Shown here piece after piece: positions 43,901-55,200 of a DNA stretch of 64,000 nucleotides. Positions within the stretch are counted from its first letter, which is position 1, and each line of letters begins with the position of its first letter. Source of the DNA: Gonatopus flavifemur (lineage: Eukaryota > Arthropoda > Insecta > Hymenoptera > Dryinidae); assembly GCA_018340375.1 (NCBI GenBank), contig JAFFJZ010000001.1, forward strand, positions 68,254,001 through 68,318,000. Direction: 5' to 3'. A model generated the notes under the pieces. That model did no database searches. It was not told the origin of the DNA and worked only from the letters and a program-made list of their open reading frames with translations. Position numbers and translations under genes: made by a program.

Positions 43901-46580
43901 TGGATTGCTATCATGGCGAAAAAATTCGCTGCTCCAACAAAAGGTATACCCAGAAAATCCAGATTCCGTTGTCAGAGTCAATTTTTTTTCTCTTCGTACA
44001 ACGTAAGTGTGACAAAAATACAAGGTCCAAATCAATGTCATGGCGAATGAATTATGACACTGCTTCAGAATGAGTTTCTACAGAAGAAAAAAGTTTCTTA
44101 TGTCCCCGCCAAATTGATAAGATCGATTGAATTCGAATTCTGAACAAAATTCTAGAATTATCAGAGTTGTAATTACTTGAGGTCTAAATAAATATTATAA
44201 GAAACAGAATTTCATCGAACATTGTTCTTCGTAATGAAGTAACTGAAAACAATTCAACAGGTACGACTTATAGCGGAAAATGGGATGGCTGGTACGGTCC
44301 ATCCGGTAGGGAATCGACGTACGACATCGGTGGGGTGATCAGTAGTTTGGCAGGAAGGGCGATAAAATCGATTGGGATGAGTATTACTCCTGAGAGAATA
44401 AGACTGCTCCGAGAAAGTGCTTCGGTTGATTGTGGCGCGACAAACGTAACCTCGAGTAGTTGCAACCCAATAGAAGCACCATGTCTTTTCAATGTTCACG
44501 AAGATCCTTGCGAGAGAAGAAATCTGGTGAAAGAGTAAGTTTCATTATTATTTTTTTCAAATTTGTGATGATGTTGCTTTGATAAAAGAAAACACTCCAT
44601 ATTATCACAAGATAAGATGATATATACATAATAAAATAGTCAACTTCAAACGATACATTGAGTTCATGTTTCAATTAGAGATGAGCGATCTTGACAGAAT
44701 CAATTATTGTTTTCTACAAACGAGTTATTAAGGTTTTATTTATTTTCATAAAACTTCGATACAAATTTTATAAAAGACGAATCGACTCTGTGAACATTTT
44801 CCATCATCAGTTCCAACCATATTTTCTTGGCCATGACCACTAACAAGTTGCTGAAACAAAAGACTACGTGTGAAATGTTCGAGACTGAGAAAAGAGAGAA
44901 AATTATGACAATAGAGGATGGGAATTTTATAATTGAGGAAAAGAAGGTGCACGGAAATTAACGCGGGGACAAATGGACTGTATAAAATGAAGGGGGTTCA
45001 AAGGGGATGATGTTCAAGGTCCTGAAATGAATACAGAAAATCGATATAAATTCATATAATTCTCCACTACATAATTCAATCTACAATCGATTATTTAAAC
45101 CTAATGAATCGTCTCAGACGAATAAAACAGAATACCTTAACATAACGTTGCAGAAGGCAACTGAGATTTTTCGTACGAATGGGGCTACCAACTAAGAGGA
45201 GATTTAAATACCTCTGTGTAAAACCGAGTTATCTGGCCAGAATAAACATGCAATCATACCACATTCATCCCAATACGATGAGCGGTGGCCACCTATGGTC
45301 GTTGATCCTGGGGTGAGTTGCGGGTTGACGAGGAACGGCTTCAACCAGAGAGAAGATGAGAGCGCTCACGGCCGGGGTTCCATTGCTAGTAAGTGGATCA
45401 CGTGAAACAGACCCACCGACCCCTTCTTTCATTTTTCACTTTTTCTATTCATGATAATGAAGAATCACATCTATTCAGTAGCGATACATAATTAAATTTT
45501 GATTAAATACGTATTGAAAAGTATTCAAAAGAAGTGCGTAATTTTTTGTTATTGAAAAATGAAATCGCTGTGGGTCTACTTCCATGATCCAACCGCCAGG
45601 AGACCAGTGGAACTTTTACTAGCAGCGCATAGGTGCTCGTAAGCGCTCTCAGCTTCTCTCTGCTTCAACTTCCCCAGTGAAAGATGTGTGGAACACGAAC
45701 TGTTTTTTGGACAACGATTCCGTGTAAGAATCGTGCGTGAACAACGTGGTCCAAAACTTGAGAGACCGAATTGATAATGGAAACTACGGGAAGTTAAGTT
45801 GATCACGTGCGAATATGAGAGCGGGTTTAACACGTCCGTACGGCATGCAGTACTGAAGATCTCTCATTAGAGGGGGGCTCAGCAATCATCGTTACACATG
45901 ACGAATATCGTCCCTTTCCCATGGTCACCTATAGATAGAAGTGTTTGATACTGGGTTTCGCTTCAGTGATGTATGGAGGATAAACCTTCTTCAGGCTTCA
46001 ACGCTACGAATAGTTTGGTTTAATTTTCTGTAGCTTCAGGAGTTAAATAGCTTCTGAAGAATTCGTTATTCCACACGATGTAATAGATTTCCTTACTTTC
46101 TAAATCTGAAAGAGTGAAAAATCGCATGTTTCACTCCACTCAGTGTCAGAAGTGAGCCTGTCCGCTTCGAGTGGAATTTTCACTCGTTTCGAGTGACCTC
46201 TCACTCTTCTAGCGTCGAAGTGGTTGTAAATTTCTAATATCACTCTAAAGGAGTGAAAATTTCACTGGAAAATTCGACAGGCTCACTTCTGGCTGACTAA
46301 AGACTGAAATCTCACCCCAAAAATTTTAGAGAGTAGATTATTTCTAATTCTTCGGCAGTTGATCGACATTCAATCCAAATACATTGTTTTGAGTAAATGA
46401 ATTGAACTTACGTGTTTCAGATTTCCTGTAGTATTGAAAAAGCTGCAAGATGAATTGAAACAATGGAATGCTACTGCCATCCCAGCTGGAAATCTCCCTT
46501 GGAGTGCCGAAGCTGACCCTGAATTGTGGAATCACGTTTGGACTAATTTCGGGGATTATCAGGGTGTCAAAAGCCATTAA
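34907..46580 (+). CDS. Arylsulfatase (B-like), 8 exons, complete
   Basis: Exons 34907-35029, 35115-35288, 35359-35571, 37308-37557, 37746-37925, 38070-38336, 44261-44534 and 46421-46580 join in frame to 546 aa, normal for arylsulfatase B. Residues about 12-24 ([11 protein letters not shown]) look like a signal peptide, so the enzyme should enter the secretory path to lysosomes or outside the cell. Sulfatase landmarks: metal-binding ADDLGWNDVG near residue 38; the CTPSR motif, whose Cys is converted to formylglycine, near residue 75; GKWHLG in exon 3; AHAAVHSG in exon 4; STDNGG in exon 5; [11 protein letters not shown] and [10 protein letters not shown] in exon 6. It would hydrolyse sulfate esters, in family B on N-acetylgalactosamine-4-sulfate; the substrate here is inference. 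Exon 7 keeps [13 protein letters not shown]. Intron 6 is 5.9 kb and full of repeats. All catalytic motifs seen are intact. Confidence 0.92.
35659..36245. mobile_element. MITE with CAGGGTGTCCCAGAA end, TA flanked
   Basis: Ends CAGGGTGTCCCAGAATTCG and CGACTCCTGGAACAACCTG are imperfect inverses, with TA on both sides (35657-35658 and 36246-36247). GCTCATATCTCCAAAAC occurs near 35930 and its near inverse, GTTTTGGAGATATGAGC, around 35760. It is interrupted by a second MITE at 35991-36209. A relative is at 56159-56473, and a fragment with AATGCTCATATCTCAAAAAC is near 40517. Confidence 0.65.
35991..36209. mobile_element. 219-bp hairpin MITE with ACGGAGAGAAATTTG ends
   Basis: ACGGAGAGAAATTTGTAG and CTACAAATTTCCCTCCGT are inverses. 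Arms of about 80 bp (TTAAATTTACTATG, TTGTTCCCGAGGAACAGACT) are almost perfect and surround a short loop with repeated TTTACTATG words. Nested in the CAGGGTGTCCC MITE. Confidence 0.7.
36490..36709. mobile_element. 220-bp MITE, second copy of the CCCACACAGCA family
   Basis: Ends CCCACACAGCA and TGCTGTGTGGG as in 30712-30953, with TCTAAAAGATATCTT words inside. Lies in intron 3 of the sulfatase gene. Confidence 0.72.
39361..39512. repeat. 152-bp hairpin
   Basis: GTTGAAAATGCGGATGGATC at the left and GTCCGCGTTTTCAAC at the right pair, with ATACAAAAATAGGATCGAAA mirrored by TTTCGATCCTATTTTTGTAT. Sits within the TCTGAAT-rich interior of the 38596-40343 element. Confidence 0.65.
39716..39952. mobile_element. 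237-bp MITE with CACTGTAAAAAAAT ends and TTCAG words
   Basis: CACTGTAAAAAAATC and ATTTTTTTACAGTG are inverses. The interior repeats CTGAA / TTCAG words. The ends match those of 58431-59682 and resemble 47720-48019. Confidence 0.6.
40778..40860 (+). repeat. tRNA-derived SINE fragment
   Basis: TGGCAGTGGCTTGAGTGATA followed by GAGCTTTGGCG resembles a tRNA 5' half with an A box. GTCCCGTGTTCACATCTTG about 40 bp on resembles a B box with two changes. The segment ends in a T run of about 13. It is more like a SINE or tRNA pseudogene than a functional tRNA. Intron 6 of the sulfatase gene, plus strand. Confidence 0.5.
41279..43188. mobile_element. 1.9-kb TTAA hairpin element rich in ATGGCGG motifs
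   Basis: CCCGTTAAGGACCAAACG and its inverse form the ends; TTAA lies at 41275-41278 and 43189-43192. The arms (41279-42114 and 42352-43188) are long near-identical inversions around a loop of about 237 bp. Each arm contains about eight copies of AATATGGCGG / AAGATGGCG-type words. The open frames at 41942-42127, 42177-42491 and 42730-42933 are arm translations, not genes. Ends resemble those of 32098-33601. Confidence 0.85.
45338..45668. repeat. Imperfect inverted repeat, GC-richer than surroundings
   Basis: CTTCAACCAGAGAGAAGATG at 45338 and its inverse CAGCTTCTCTCTGCTTCAA at about 45650-45668 pair, continuing through GAGCGCT, TTGCTAGTAA and GGATCACGTGAAACAGACCC against GTGGGTCTACTTCCATGATCC (from 45570). 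Flanks 45290-45337 and 45669-45900 share short words but have no defined ends. Intron 7 of the sulfatase gene. Confidence 0.5.
46095..46334. mobile_element. 240-bp MITE, second ACTC/GAGT family copy
   Basis: Ends ACTTTCTAAATCTGAAAGAG and TTTTAGAGAGT. It shares CAGAAGTGAGCC, CGCTTCGAGTGG and CGACAGGCTCACTTCTGGCT with the copy at 31313. Interior of ACTC / GAGT words. Lies about 85 bp upstream of the last sulfatase exon. Confidence 0.65.
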
Positions 46581-46588
46581 TTCGTGTA

Positions 46589-46594
46589 AATAAA
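46589..46594 (+). terminator. Poly(A) signal of the arylsulfatase gene
   Basis: AATAAA nine bases after the stop codon. Close, but the only hexamer in the first 100 bases downstream of the stop. Confidence 0.5.
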
Positions 46595-47290
46595 ATCCCA
46601 AGTGGTCATTTCTTATACGTACCGTGAGAATTCGGCACGATCAAGGCTGGTGTCAAGGCACACATCGATTTAAATATCACTCTCGTCCTCAATTTTTGGA
46701 ATTCTGCTGCATGAATGAAACATCAGGTCGGGTACATCGGCGTTACGCTGATTCTGGACATATGAGACAGGACAATTATCTACTGTTGTTCCAATGATAC
46801 ATTAAGACAATATTGTTTCAATATTTTGGGGAGTTCTTGTGTACTATCATTCAAGAATCGTTGAATGTTTCGAATATTCTTCTTCTTAATCGATACAGGA
46901 GAACGGTTCATGATATGTGTACTGATAAAGTGGTCTGAAATATATTTTTTCAATATTTAAAGGGAAGAAGGGGTTTTTATTATCCCATTAGGATATTCTA
47001 GTACAAGGCTATTTGGAGTGAAGAATTCTTACAAAAAACAAGATTATATATGTAGGAAATATAATTCGGATTATTTGACACTTTGATGCGAATTTTTTTT
47101 TTTCATAGGTTTCCTGATGGTTCAAATGCCACATGATTGTTCCAAACAATTGAATTCAGTAGTCTATCAAGGGTTTAAACATTTCTAAACCTTTCACACT
47201 TTTCGAAACTGAGGAAGAGAAATATCGTTTCTCCATTTATTGACTGAATTCTTATAGTTTGATATTTTACTTTCAACTTACTTAATAGAT
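46595..47290. other. Intergenic spacer, nothing recognised
   Basis: Between the sulfatase 3' end and the duplicated block upstream of the odorant receptor. No coding exon or element ends were seen. Confidence 0.4.
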
Positions 47291-47719
47291 CGACCTAGGT
47301 AAATGGAAAAAGAATTTTTTAGGACGTGGTAAATCTTCATTTCAACGGGAAACGTGCCCATATTCTAAACTGAAAGATGAATGTTATTTCGAACTCCCCT
47401 CGATAGCAAGAAATAAAAATTCTGAGAAATTGATAGTATAGCAAAACATACATTGAAACGATTCACATGAATAAGGTGTAAAGAGCAATTACATTTACTT
47501 CACATTATTACCTGCAATTATTCTTTCCATGATGTATCACTCCTTTTTTAAATTGACCGGAACTATCCCCGAGGAATTCTGTTTCTCTTGAATATCTTTC
47601 GTAGGGAAAAAATTGACAAGTTTATACAAAACACATCATACTGCACGCACTGAAGTTCAACAAATTGCTTCCATCCGTAGAGAGAGCGTATCAAAATCAC
47701 GGGATTCGTGTAGCATTCA

Positions 47720-48019
47720 GTACACAGTGAAAAATTTTTCGTCAAATTCAACACGTAAGCGAATGTTGACCATTTTTCTTTACACTCAATGTGTGTTGAT
47801 TCCAGAGTGACACTTATAAAGTGTTAATTTGAACTCGAATAACATTTCAATGTGTTGAAAATGAATCGATCGAACAGCATTTGATCAGTGTGTTAAATGA
47901 ACACACAAAAGTGTTCAATATTCAACACTTGAATTTTAACACGTAGTTAAATATCCAACACTTGAATTTTGACACGTACTTCTTTTTTACACAATGACGG
48001 AATTTTTTTTACTGTGTAC
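47720..48019. mobile_element. 300-bp MITE with GTACACAGTGAAAAATTT ends and GTGTTGAA words
   Basis: GTACACAGTGAAAAATTTTT and AATTTTTTTTACTGTGTAC are inverses. The interior repeats TTCAACAC / GTGTTGAA words. It is missing from the paralogous block near 62.64 kb. Confidence 0.65.
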
Positions 48020-48325
48020 TTTTGTCTTGTTAACATCGGTGAATGAATTCGATTGAATCATCTTGATGTTCATGGAGAAGGGAACATTTGCTTTGGGAAG
48101 AACATCATAGAACAGATTTGAGATGATCTGGATTGAAATTGAAACCTTTTGGTTATAGGTTATTCCTTATGGAAAAATATCCTTCCGAATGGCAAGGATT
48201 GTGATTCTATCCAAATCAGTCCGGTATCATTCACGTTTCCAACAGGAGAATACGAATTTTGTTGGATAAATATTATTCCACTCCTGAATATCAACAATGA
48301 TTCCTTGGAAATCAATTGTTATTAA

Positions 48326-48532
48326 CCCTCAGTTGCCTAAAGGGAACAACAGGTTTTCGAGAATCTGATCTCCCGTTTATAGGGGCGAAGAGGTACGATT
48401 TGAAACAAGAACAAGAATGAAGTTCCAGAACCATACTACATTCTTGATCATGGGAAAAGCTTCATTTAATTGATTGCAAAGCACAACGAAAGGTTAACGA
48501 AAATATGCGAAAATACGTGGGGTAACTGAGGG
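48326..48532. mobile_element. 207-bp TTAA MITE with CCCTCAGTT ends
   Basis: CCCTCAGTTGCC and GGTAACTGAGGG are inverses, flanked by TTAA at 48322-48325 and 48533-48536. Missing from the paralogous block near 63.07 kb. Confidence 0.75.
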
Positions 48533-49282
48533 TTAATATTAAGTCAGTTTTTGAAAAAAGTAACTCCCTTGTACCTGAATTGATAAAAAATGTTGACAAA
48601 ACAGTTTTTGTTGAACATTCCTTTCGTCACAAAAATGTAAAGACCAAAGGGACTGTTTTCGAAGTCAAATTTCATTGATACGATAGCCGAGGAAATTAAA
48701 TATCACACTATCAAAAAGATTTTCGCGGTGAAGAGTTTTTCTTATTCCATTATGGACACTAGGAATATCTTCATCCCATATCTATCGCTGTAAGTTGTTT
48801 TATGTGAGGGAAGAAATAAACTAGGGACAGTGTAAAGCTCCGTTCCAACGACACCCTCTTCCCATGAACTTGCGTGTCAATTTGAATTAATAGAACGTAA
48901 TAATTTCAACGTGGAATATGAAATTTCAATAATTATCATCGAAGTGCGAGGTACAAAAGTGATATCTTAATTAGAAAAAATTGTTGAGCTATACAATTTC
49001 ATACGATTCAATGATCTCGATTTTTCATGATAATTCATTTTTCCGATCATCTCCGTCTTTATCCGCACGTGAGGTTGATTTCAATTGCATTTTCGAAACA
49101 GCTTTTTCCGCTAACAACAATTTCATTCAATATATAGGAGGGAATTTAGAAAAATGTCCTTGAGAACGAATGAGATACGAATTTTCTATTATGCGTTCAA
49201 TGCGAGGGCATAAGATCGTTTGTTTCGGATAAATTTTATATTACTCGAAGAAACACCAGTGTTCGCAGATGAAAGTCAAAGG

Positions 49283-52200
49283 ATGGATGAGGTATTCGAT
49301 GGTGAATATTATAGGATCAATAAGTTCCTCTTATCTGCAATAGGACAGTGGCCGTATCAGAATCGCAGAGTACGTAAAGTACTCAATATCGTTGGAAGTG
49401 TACTTTTCGTAATCATGTCCCTGACAACGGTAAGAGTCATCAAAATCTTTCAAGTTCCCAGAATACGAATATTTTCATATTGTGAATCGTTAAATGAAAC
49501 TGTACTAGAGTTTAAAAATGATAATACAGTAGTGTAAATTGCTCAAAAAACACAAGGTTTCAAAATTGCTCAAAACGTCTTCAAAATATCAATTAAATAT
49601 TTTTAACCTTTGAACTGTAATGTCTAAAAAAATCACACTATTGGTAAACATCGGTCTCATAGACCGCTAATATTATTTACTCAGATTTTGAGCAACTTGA
49701 GGTTACAAAAGTATGTTTTTGACTATTTTCGAAGTTATGAAAGATACTACAATAGAAAAATCAGCACACATTTCAATATATTAGGAATATAAAATATATC
49801 CTGCTGAAAACTGCTGCCAGATCTGCTCAAAAAATAGTCGTCAGGTATTGAGCGGTTTTTGGGTCTGGAAATCTGCTCAGGAACTCACAAACTTCGAACT
49901 TGATTCTCTCCGGAATTGCTTAATCTCAATATTCTGTCAAAACCTATATAGCGAGAAAAATTTGTCAATTTTTGACCAGATATCCCAGTTATAGATTATG
50001 AACAGAAAATCTAAAATTTGCTGTCATTTTTTGACTGGATGTTCGGATTTGGTGATTCCGGACGAAATCGGGTAGAAAGTTTGCAAGTTTGTGGACCGAT
50101 TTACAGAGATAAAAACCTCTCAAGACCTGAAAAATATTTTGTGAGTGGATCTGACAGCAGTTTCAAGCAGAGTGAGTCATTCATCTTAAAAACTCTGTTT
50201 TTTTCAGTTTTCAGTGTGTCATAATACATTATCATTAGTAGTGATCAAAGTAATGATATCAAAATAGGACAGTGAATCGAAATGTAATCTCATTCCAATG
50301 AGCCGATAAAATATCAACCCGCACAACCTTGCAAAAAAACTTACACAAACGGTAAACACCGGTCTGCTAGACCGCTACAATTTGAAAATCCAATCCGTAT
50401 GGAAACTACTTGATGAATGGCGGAACGCGTGATACAGCATTTGGTTTGGTCATGTGAAATAAGAAGGTACTCATGATTTTGAGCATCTCTTGCGACGATT
50501 CATAAATTTATGAACAAATGAAATTCTATTAGCAGTCTGTGGGACCGACATTACAGTTTAAAGGTTGAGACAGTTTCTTTACTGTGCAATCTATTTCAAT
50601 TTGTGTGCTTTGTACTTATTTTGAGAATTTATCAGAATTTATATTCTTGTTCTGTGAATCCTACCAATTTTTTTTATCACTGAAAATTGTATAGGATTAT
50701 TTCATAGAAATTTTCAAATCCAGCTAGGTAAAATTTTCAAAACTAGAGGAAAAGACAAAGGGGAGTTGATCGACGGTTTGACTGTTACAATGACTGCTGC
50801 TGCTTGTATAGTTAAATATTATAACATTCTTCTCCACGACGGTAAGGTGAGTGAAACGTAAGGACAAATAATCTCCTAGGAAACGTAACTCTACAATCCG
50901 TGAACAAATATCATTTGCAATCGAGAAACATCATGGTTATGCAAATGGAGAATTAATATTGTGACTTTTCGATGGATTTTGTGACTGGAACGCTGAAAAC
51001 AAAATTGGAAAGTCTGTCAATCAGTGATTCATCACTTACTTAATTACATCGAATGGAAAGATCGTGTCCGAATTATTTCCCATACAGCAGAAATTTTGCT
51101 TAGTCTAAAAGATGTCTTATGCAACAGTTTTCACTGTCTTCAAGATGTCTTCGTTTAGGAAATTCAAAAGACATCTAAAAGAGATTTAATGACACCCTTT
51201 GGATTTCTTAAGGGGTTAAATACAGTTAAAATTTTCAAAAAATCGATTTTTTTTTATTTCATTTTTATAATGTACATACATTTAAGTACTCACACAGGAA
51301 ATTTCAAGTCAATTCGGCGATTATTGTTCAACTTACACGCATATTTGTAAAAATTTTTCACTCTATGTCAAGTGCTTTTGAAACTTTGAATGCGTTTTTC
51401 TCCAAACTGTGTTTTCAAAGTCGGTGACCAAGATTTCTCGGAAACGGCTGGACCGATCAGTCTCAAATTTTAACACAAGCTTGTTGACTATATTTTTCAG
51501 TAATTAATCGAAGGTTTCTTCTCACCGATGAATATTTTTTTTCTAATGAACAATTCAAGGCTAAAATTTTGCTGAAAAATCGATTTTTTTCTTTTAGAAG
51601 TCACCATTTTGTCAAAAATTTGATTTTGCTTATTCCTTCGATTGATTACTAGATTATGCATTGCTTTGACGAAATCCGTTTGGTTTTTTCATTTTAAAAG
51701 ATTCAGTCCCGAGATATCGTGGTCACCGCAAAGCGGTTTTCTTTAGAGGAGAGTTCCTGGAGATCAACTATCACGGCTCTCAAAATTATTATTTTGACAA
51801 ATAAAAAATCTCAAAGTACAGTTAAAAGTTAACTCAATATGTGTACAAATTTTTACAATTATCAACTGACTTTTCATGAAAAATTCTTGATAAATCGCTT
51901 TTTTTGCACCTCTTAACTGTATATAACCCCTTAAGGGCAGTGGAAACTGTTGCATAAGAAATCTTTTAGACATCTAGTATAAATCTTTGAGACCACGTAA
52001 AATTTTTGCTGCATAGGTTGGGTACTATATAAAAAAATGATCTGATCGAATTTTGACATCACTCGCAAACAAATTATTTTCCATATTGCCCAATACTCCG
52101 AATACAATTTGGAACAGGGATAATTTCGAAGTATAGTTTACCGCAATTGCTATATAATCACCACTATTTGTTTGAATTGGTGATGAAAAATTGTCCCTAT

Positions 52201-55200
52201 CCCAGAAGGTGCTGCAAACTTCTGTGTACGTTTACAAGAGTTCATATATGATTCATAAACTGGACGTTGTAAATCATATAATGATAAACCATGTAGAATT
52301 AATTCCGAGTGTTGTTCATCCACTATATTTTTTTAGAGCCGAAGAACATTGAATTCATAACTTTATTCGTCATTAAATATCATTAGATATCTCGAATTAT
52401 GTGAAGAGTTCTGAAACAAATTTGTCTGATTTATAATTATCGTCTTTCACTCCGTTATTGTACATCGATAAATTGCAGATGAAAGAGATCTTGAGCATCA
52501 TCAACCTCAACTGGAAAAATTGTAAAGATAAGAACGAAATAACTATCATGCATAAATACGCTCAAGAGGGAAAATTTTTCACCTTAGTTTTCGTGAGTGA
52601 GTAAAATATACGGATGAATACAGAAAGATAAGATCTCGAGAACAATTGTTCTGATTTCTCGTTTACAGTATACATAAGTGGAGGTACATTCTTATTCCTC
52701 TTAGTTCCATTCAGCCCAAAACTGCTCGATCTTCTGGTACCTTTGAACGAATCGAGAGAACTGAAATTAGTGATACCGGGTATTTATTTTGTGGACGAAC
52801 GTAAATACTTTTATCATATCACTGCGTACTTGAGCGTGGTTTCTGTGTTCATCATGTGGATCATGGCTGCTGCGAATTCAATATTGATCGTAGTGGCGTA
52901 TCATGCTTGTGGATGGTTGACGATAGTTGCGTAAGATGATTATTCAAATGAAAGCTAATTGAATTTGTAGGATGAAATACGATTTGAAAATTGTTCGTTC
53001 CAAGTTTACTGGAATTTATAGTTCCTTTAATTATCCAACGTTCAGAGAGATATGAGTCATCCTATAAATTCAACATGAATTTACTCATAGACGATAGATG
53101 TAAAGACAATGCTATTTAAGGGGACATTCCAATGTGATGGGTTGGAAAATTCGAATTCTTTTTTGGAGCATTTTTCGATAGTTATATCACCCATAAAATT
53201 GATATTCTACACTCGATTGAAGTGTTTTCTGTCTTTTAACGCTTTAAACGAGAGGGTCAAACAGCGCATGTTCTAGTTTTGGAACGGTATTATGGATTAC
53301 CTTACGGGGATGATTTTTCAAAAACAATCAATCGTAACGCCTTCAAATTTCACCACGGTATTCCCCAGGTAGCACACGCACGTTCTGAGAATGTTCCGAG
53401 AATATACGTTGAGGATATTCGAATATTCTATGGAGATTCTTATTTCGTGCGAATATATTCTACGCACATTCCCGGAATGTTTGAATGGGACTGTTTCAAA
53501 TATTCTCAGAATATGATGCCACGGATATTGTGGGAATATTAGAAAAAAATGCTGTTAAAATAAGAATTCCCATCAATATAAACTTCTGCATGTCACCGGA
53601 AACTACTTCACAATCAATTTTTTTTATCATTAGACATCCGTGATCATGAATGGTTAGCAATATTATGAATTCACATAGATGAATGAGATATTTATGATCG
53701 CAACAGGCAATCATAATATATACGGTATTTCTCAATATTTTATTACACTTTTGAGGATTATTTTTCACACATGACACTCTTAGAGAACATTTGCGATATT
53801 AAAATACACCTCCATGGATTTATTATTCCCAAAACACAAATTAAAATAATAGATTGTCCAAGGGTCTGTAGCCTGTCAACAACATTATCCGCCATTAATG
53901 GATTTATGTCATCACGATATCTGCGCATGCGCTGTTCATCAATCTCCGTACAAACTTTGTACGCATATTGTAAGAACGTTCCTAGAATATTCGGAACAGT
54001 CTCATTCAAATTTTCTAAGAACATTCCAAGAATATTTACGAATCTCCTACGTTCTTTGTGAGAATATTCGATCAAGTACATTTCACGGATGTTGTGAGAA
54101 TATTCTCAGAATATTCTGTGTTACATGGGTCAGTACTGTCATTGCTATCATCCGCACCTCAAACTTGTTGTTATTTTGATTCAAACTTATAATTGATTTA
54201 TGACGCAAAAAGGTGTTTGTTTTTACACTCCTGCAAGAACCACCGTAATTTTGTTAATTTTTTGTAAAATAAAATAATTGAAATACGGGCAATAGGGGCG
54301 GCAACATACATCAAGAAACTTCTTGGAGTTTTTGTTTCAGATCATTAGGAGAGATATTTTATAACTACATGAATAAATATTTTTTATGATCAACAAACAT
54401 TTTTTCCAACTTTCCTTGATTATATCTTTAAGGGGAAAAAAGTTTATTCGATTATATTCAATAGTTCCCGTGAAAAAAATCTTGAAAATATGCTTCTTTC
54501 CCGACATTAACATTGGAATTCAGGTCCCCTTAAGAGTTGGGATTCATATTTTTTCTTTATAGAATATTCTCATAACCCGAAGAGAACATGAAGCTTCAGC
54601 CAACGTTCAGATTAGATCTGTATACATCGGATCGAAGGTTCATGAAAGCTAACTTTCAGATTCACAAACGTTTGACAAAGGTTCTACGGACGTTGAAATG
54701 TCCGCCTCGGAATACGTTCAGGAAACATAGATGGAACGTTCGCTGAAGGTTCATCGAAGGTTTGAGGAAGCTTCACAAAAATATCTATACTCGGATTAGT
54801 TCATAATAATTTATGTTTATTAATTCATTTATTTTTCGTATAAATTGATCGAAATTAATATAAGTATAGATATTTTTGTGAAGCTTCGTCAATCCTTCGA
54901 TGAACCTTCAGCGAACGTTCCATCTATGTTTCCTGAACGTATTTCGAGGCGGACATTTCAACGTCCGTAGAACCTTCGTCAAACGTTTGTGAATCTAAAA
55001 GTTAGCTCTAATGAACCTTCGGCCCGATCTATATACATCTGATCTGAACGTTTGCTGAAGCTTCATGTTCTCTTCGGGAAGTGTTTTGTAATGGACAGGC
55101 ATCGATGACAGACAATGTGGTGAATCTTCTCACACAGTAAAAAGTAATTGATATTCTTCTGTACGTAGAAACTAGAAAATTCCGAACATGGGATAGGAAA

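Larger units (their letters stand above)
47291..49282 (+). repeat. Duplicated block upstream of odorant receptor copy 1
   Basis: Shares long collinear stretches with 62181-63832. Near 47590-47660 and 62440-62515 both have GAAAAAATTGAC and GCACTGA. Near 48175-48300 and 62925-63050 both have TGGCAAGRA, ATATCCAAATCAG-type and AATACGAATTTTGTTG sequence. From about 48770 the two are almost identical up to the first exon. It includes the probable promoter. Two MITEs (47720-48019 and 48326-48532) are present only in this copy. Confidence 0.8.

Noticed and set aside
49220..49282. Upstream in-frame extension of the odorant receptor from a TTG
   Set aside because: No ATG there, and copy 2 is not open in the same frame; the ATG at 49283 gives the family-typical N-terminus.
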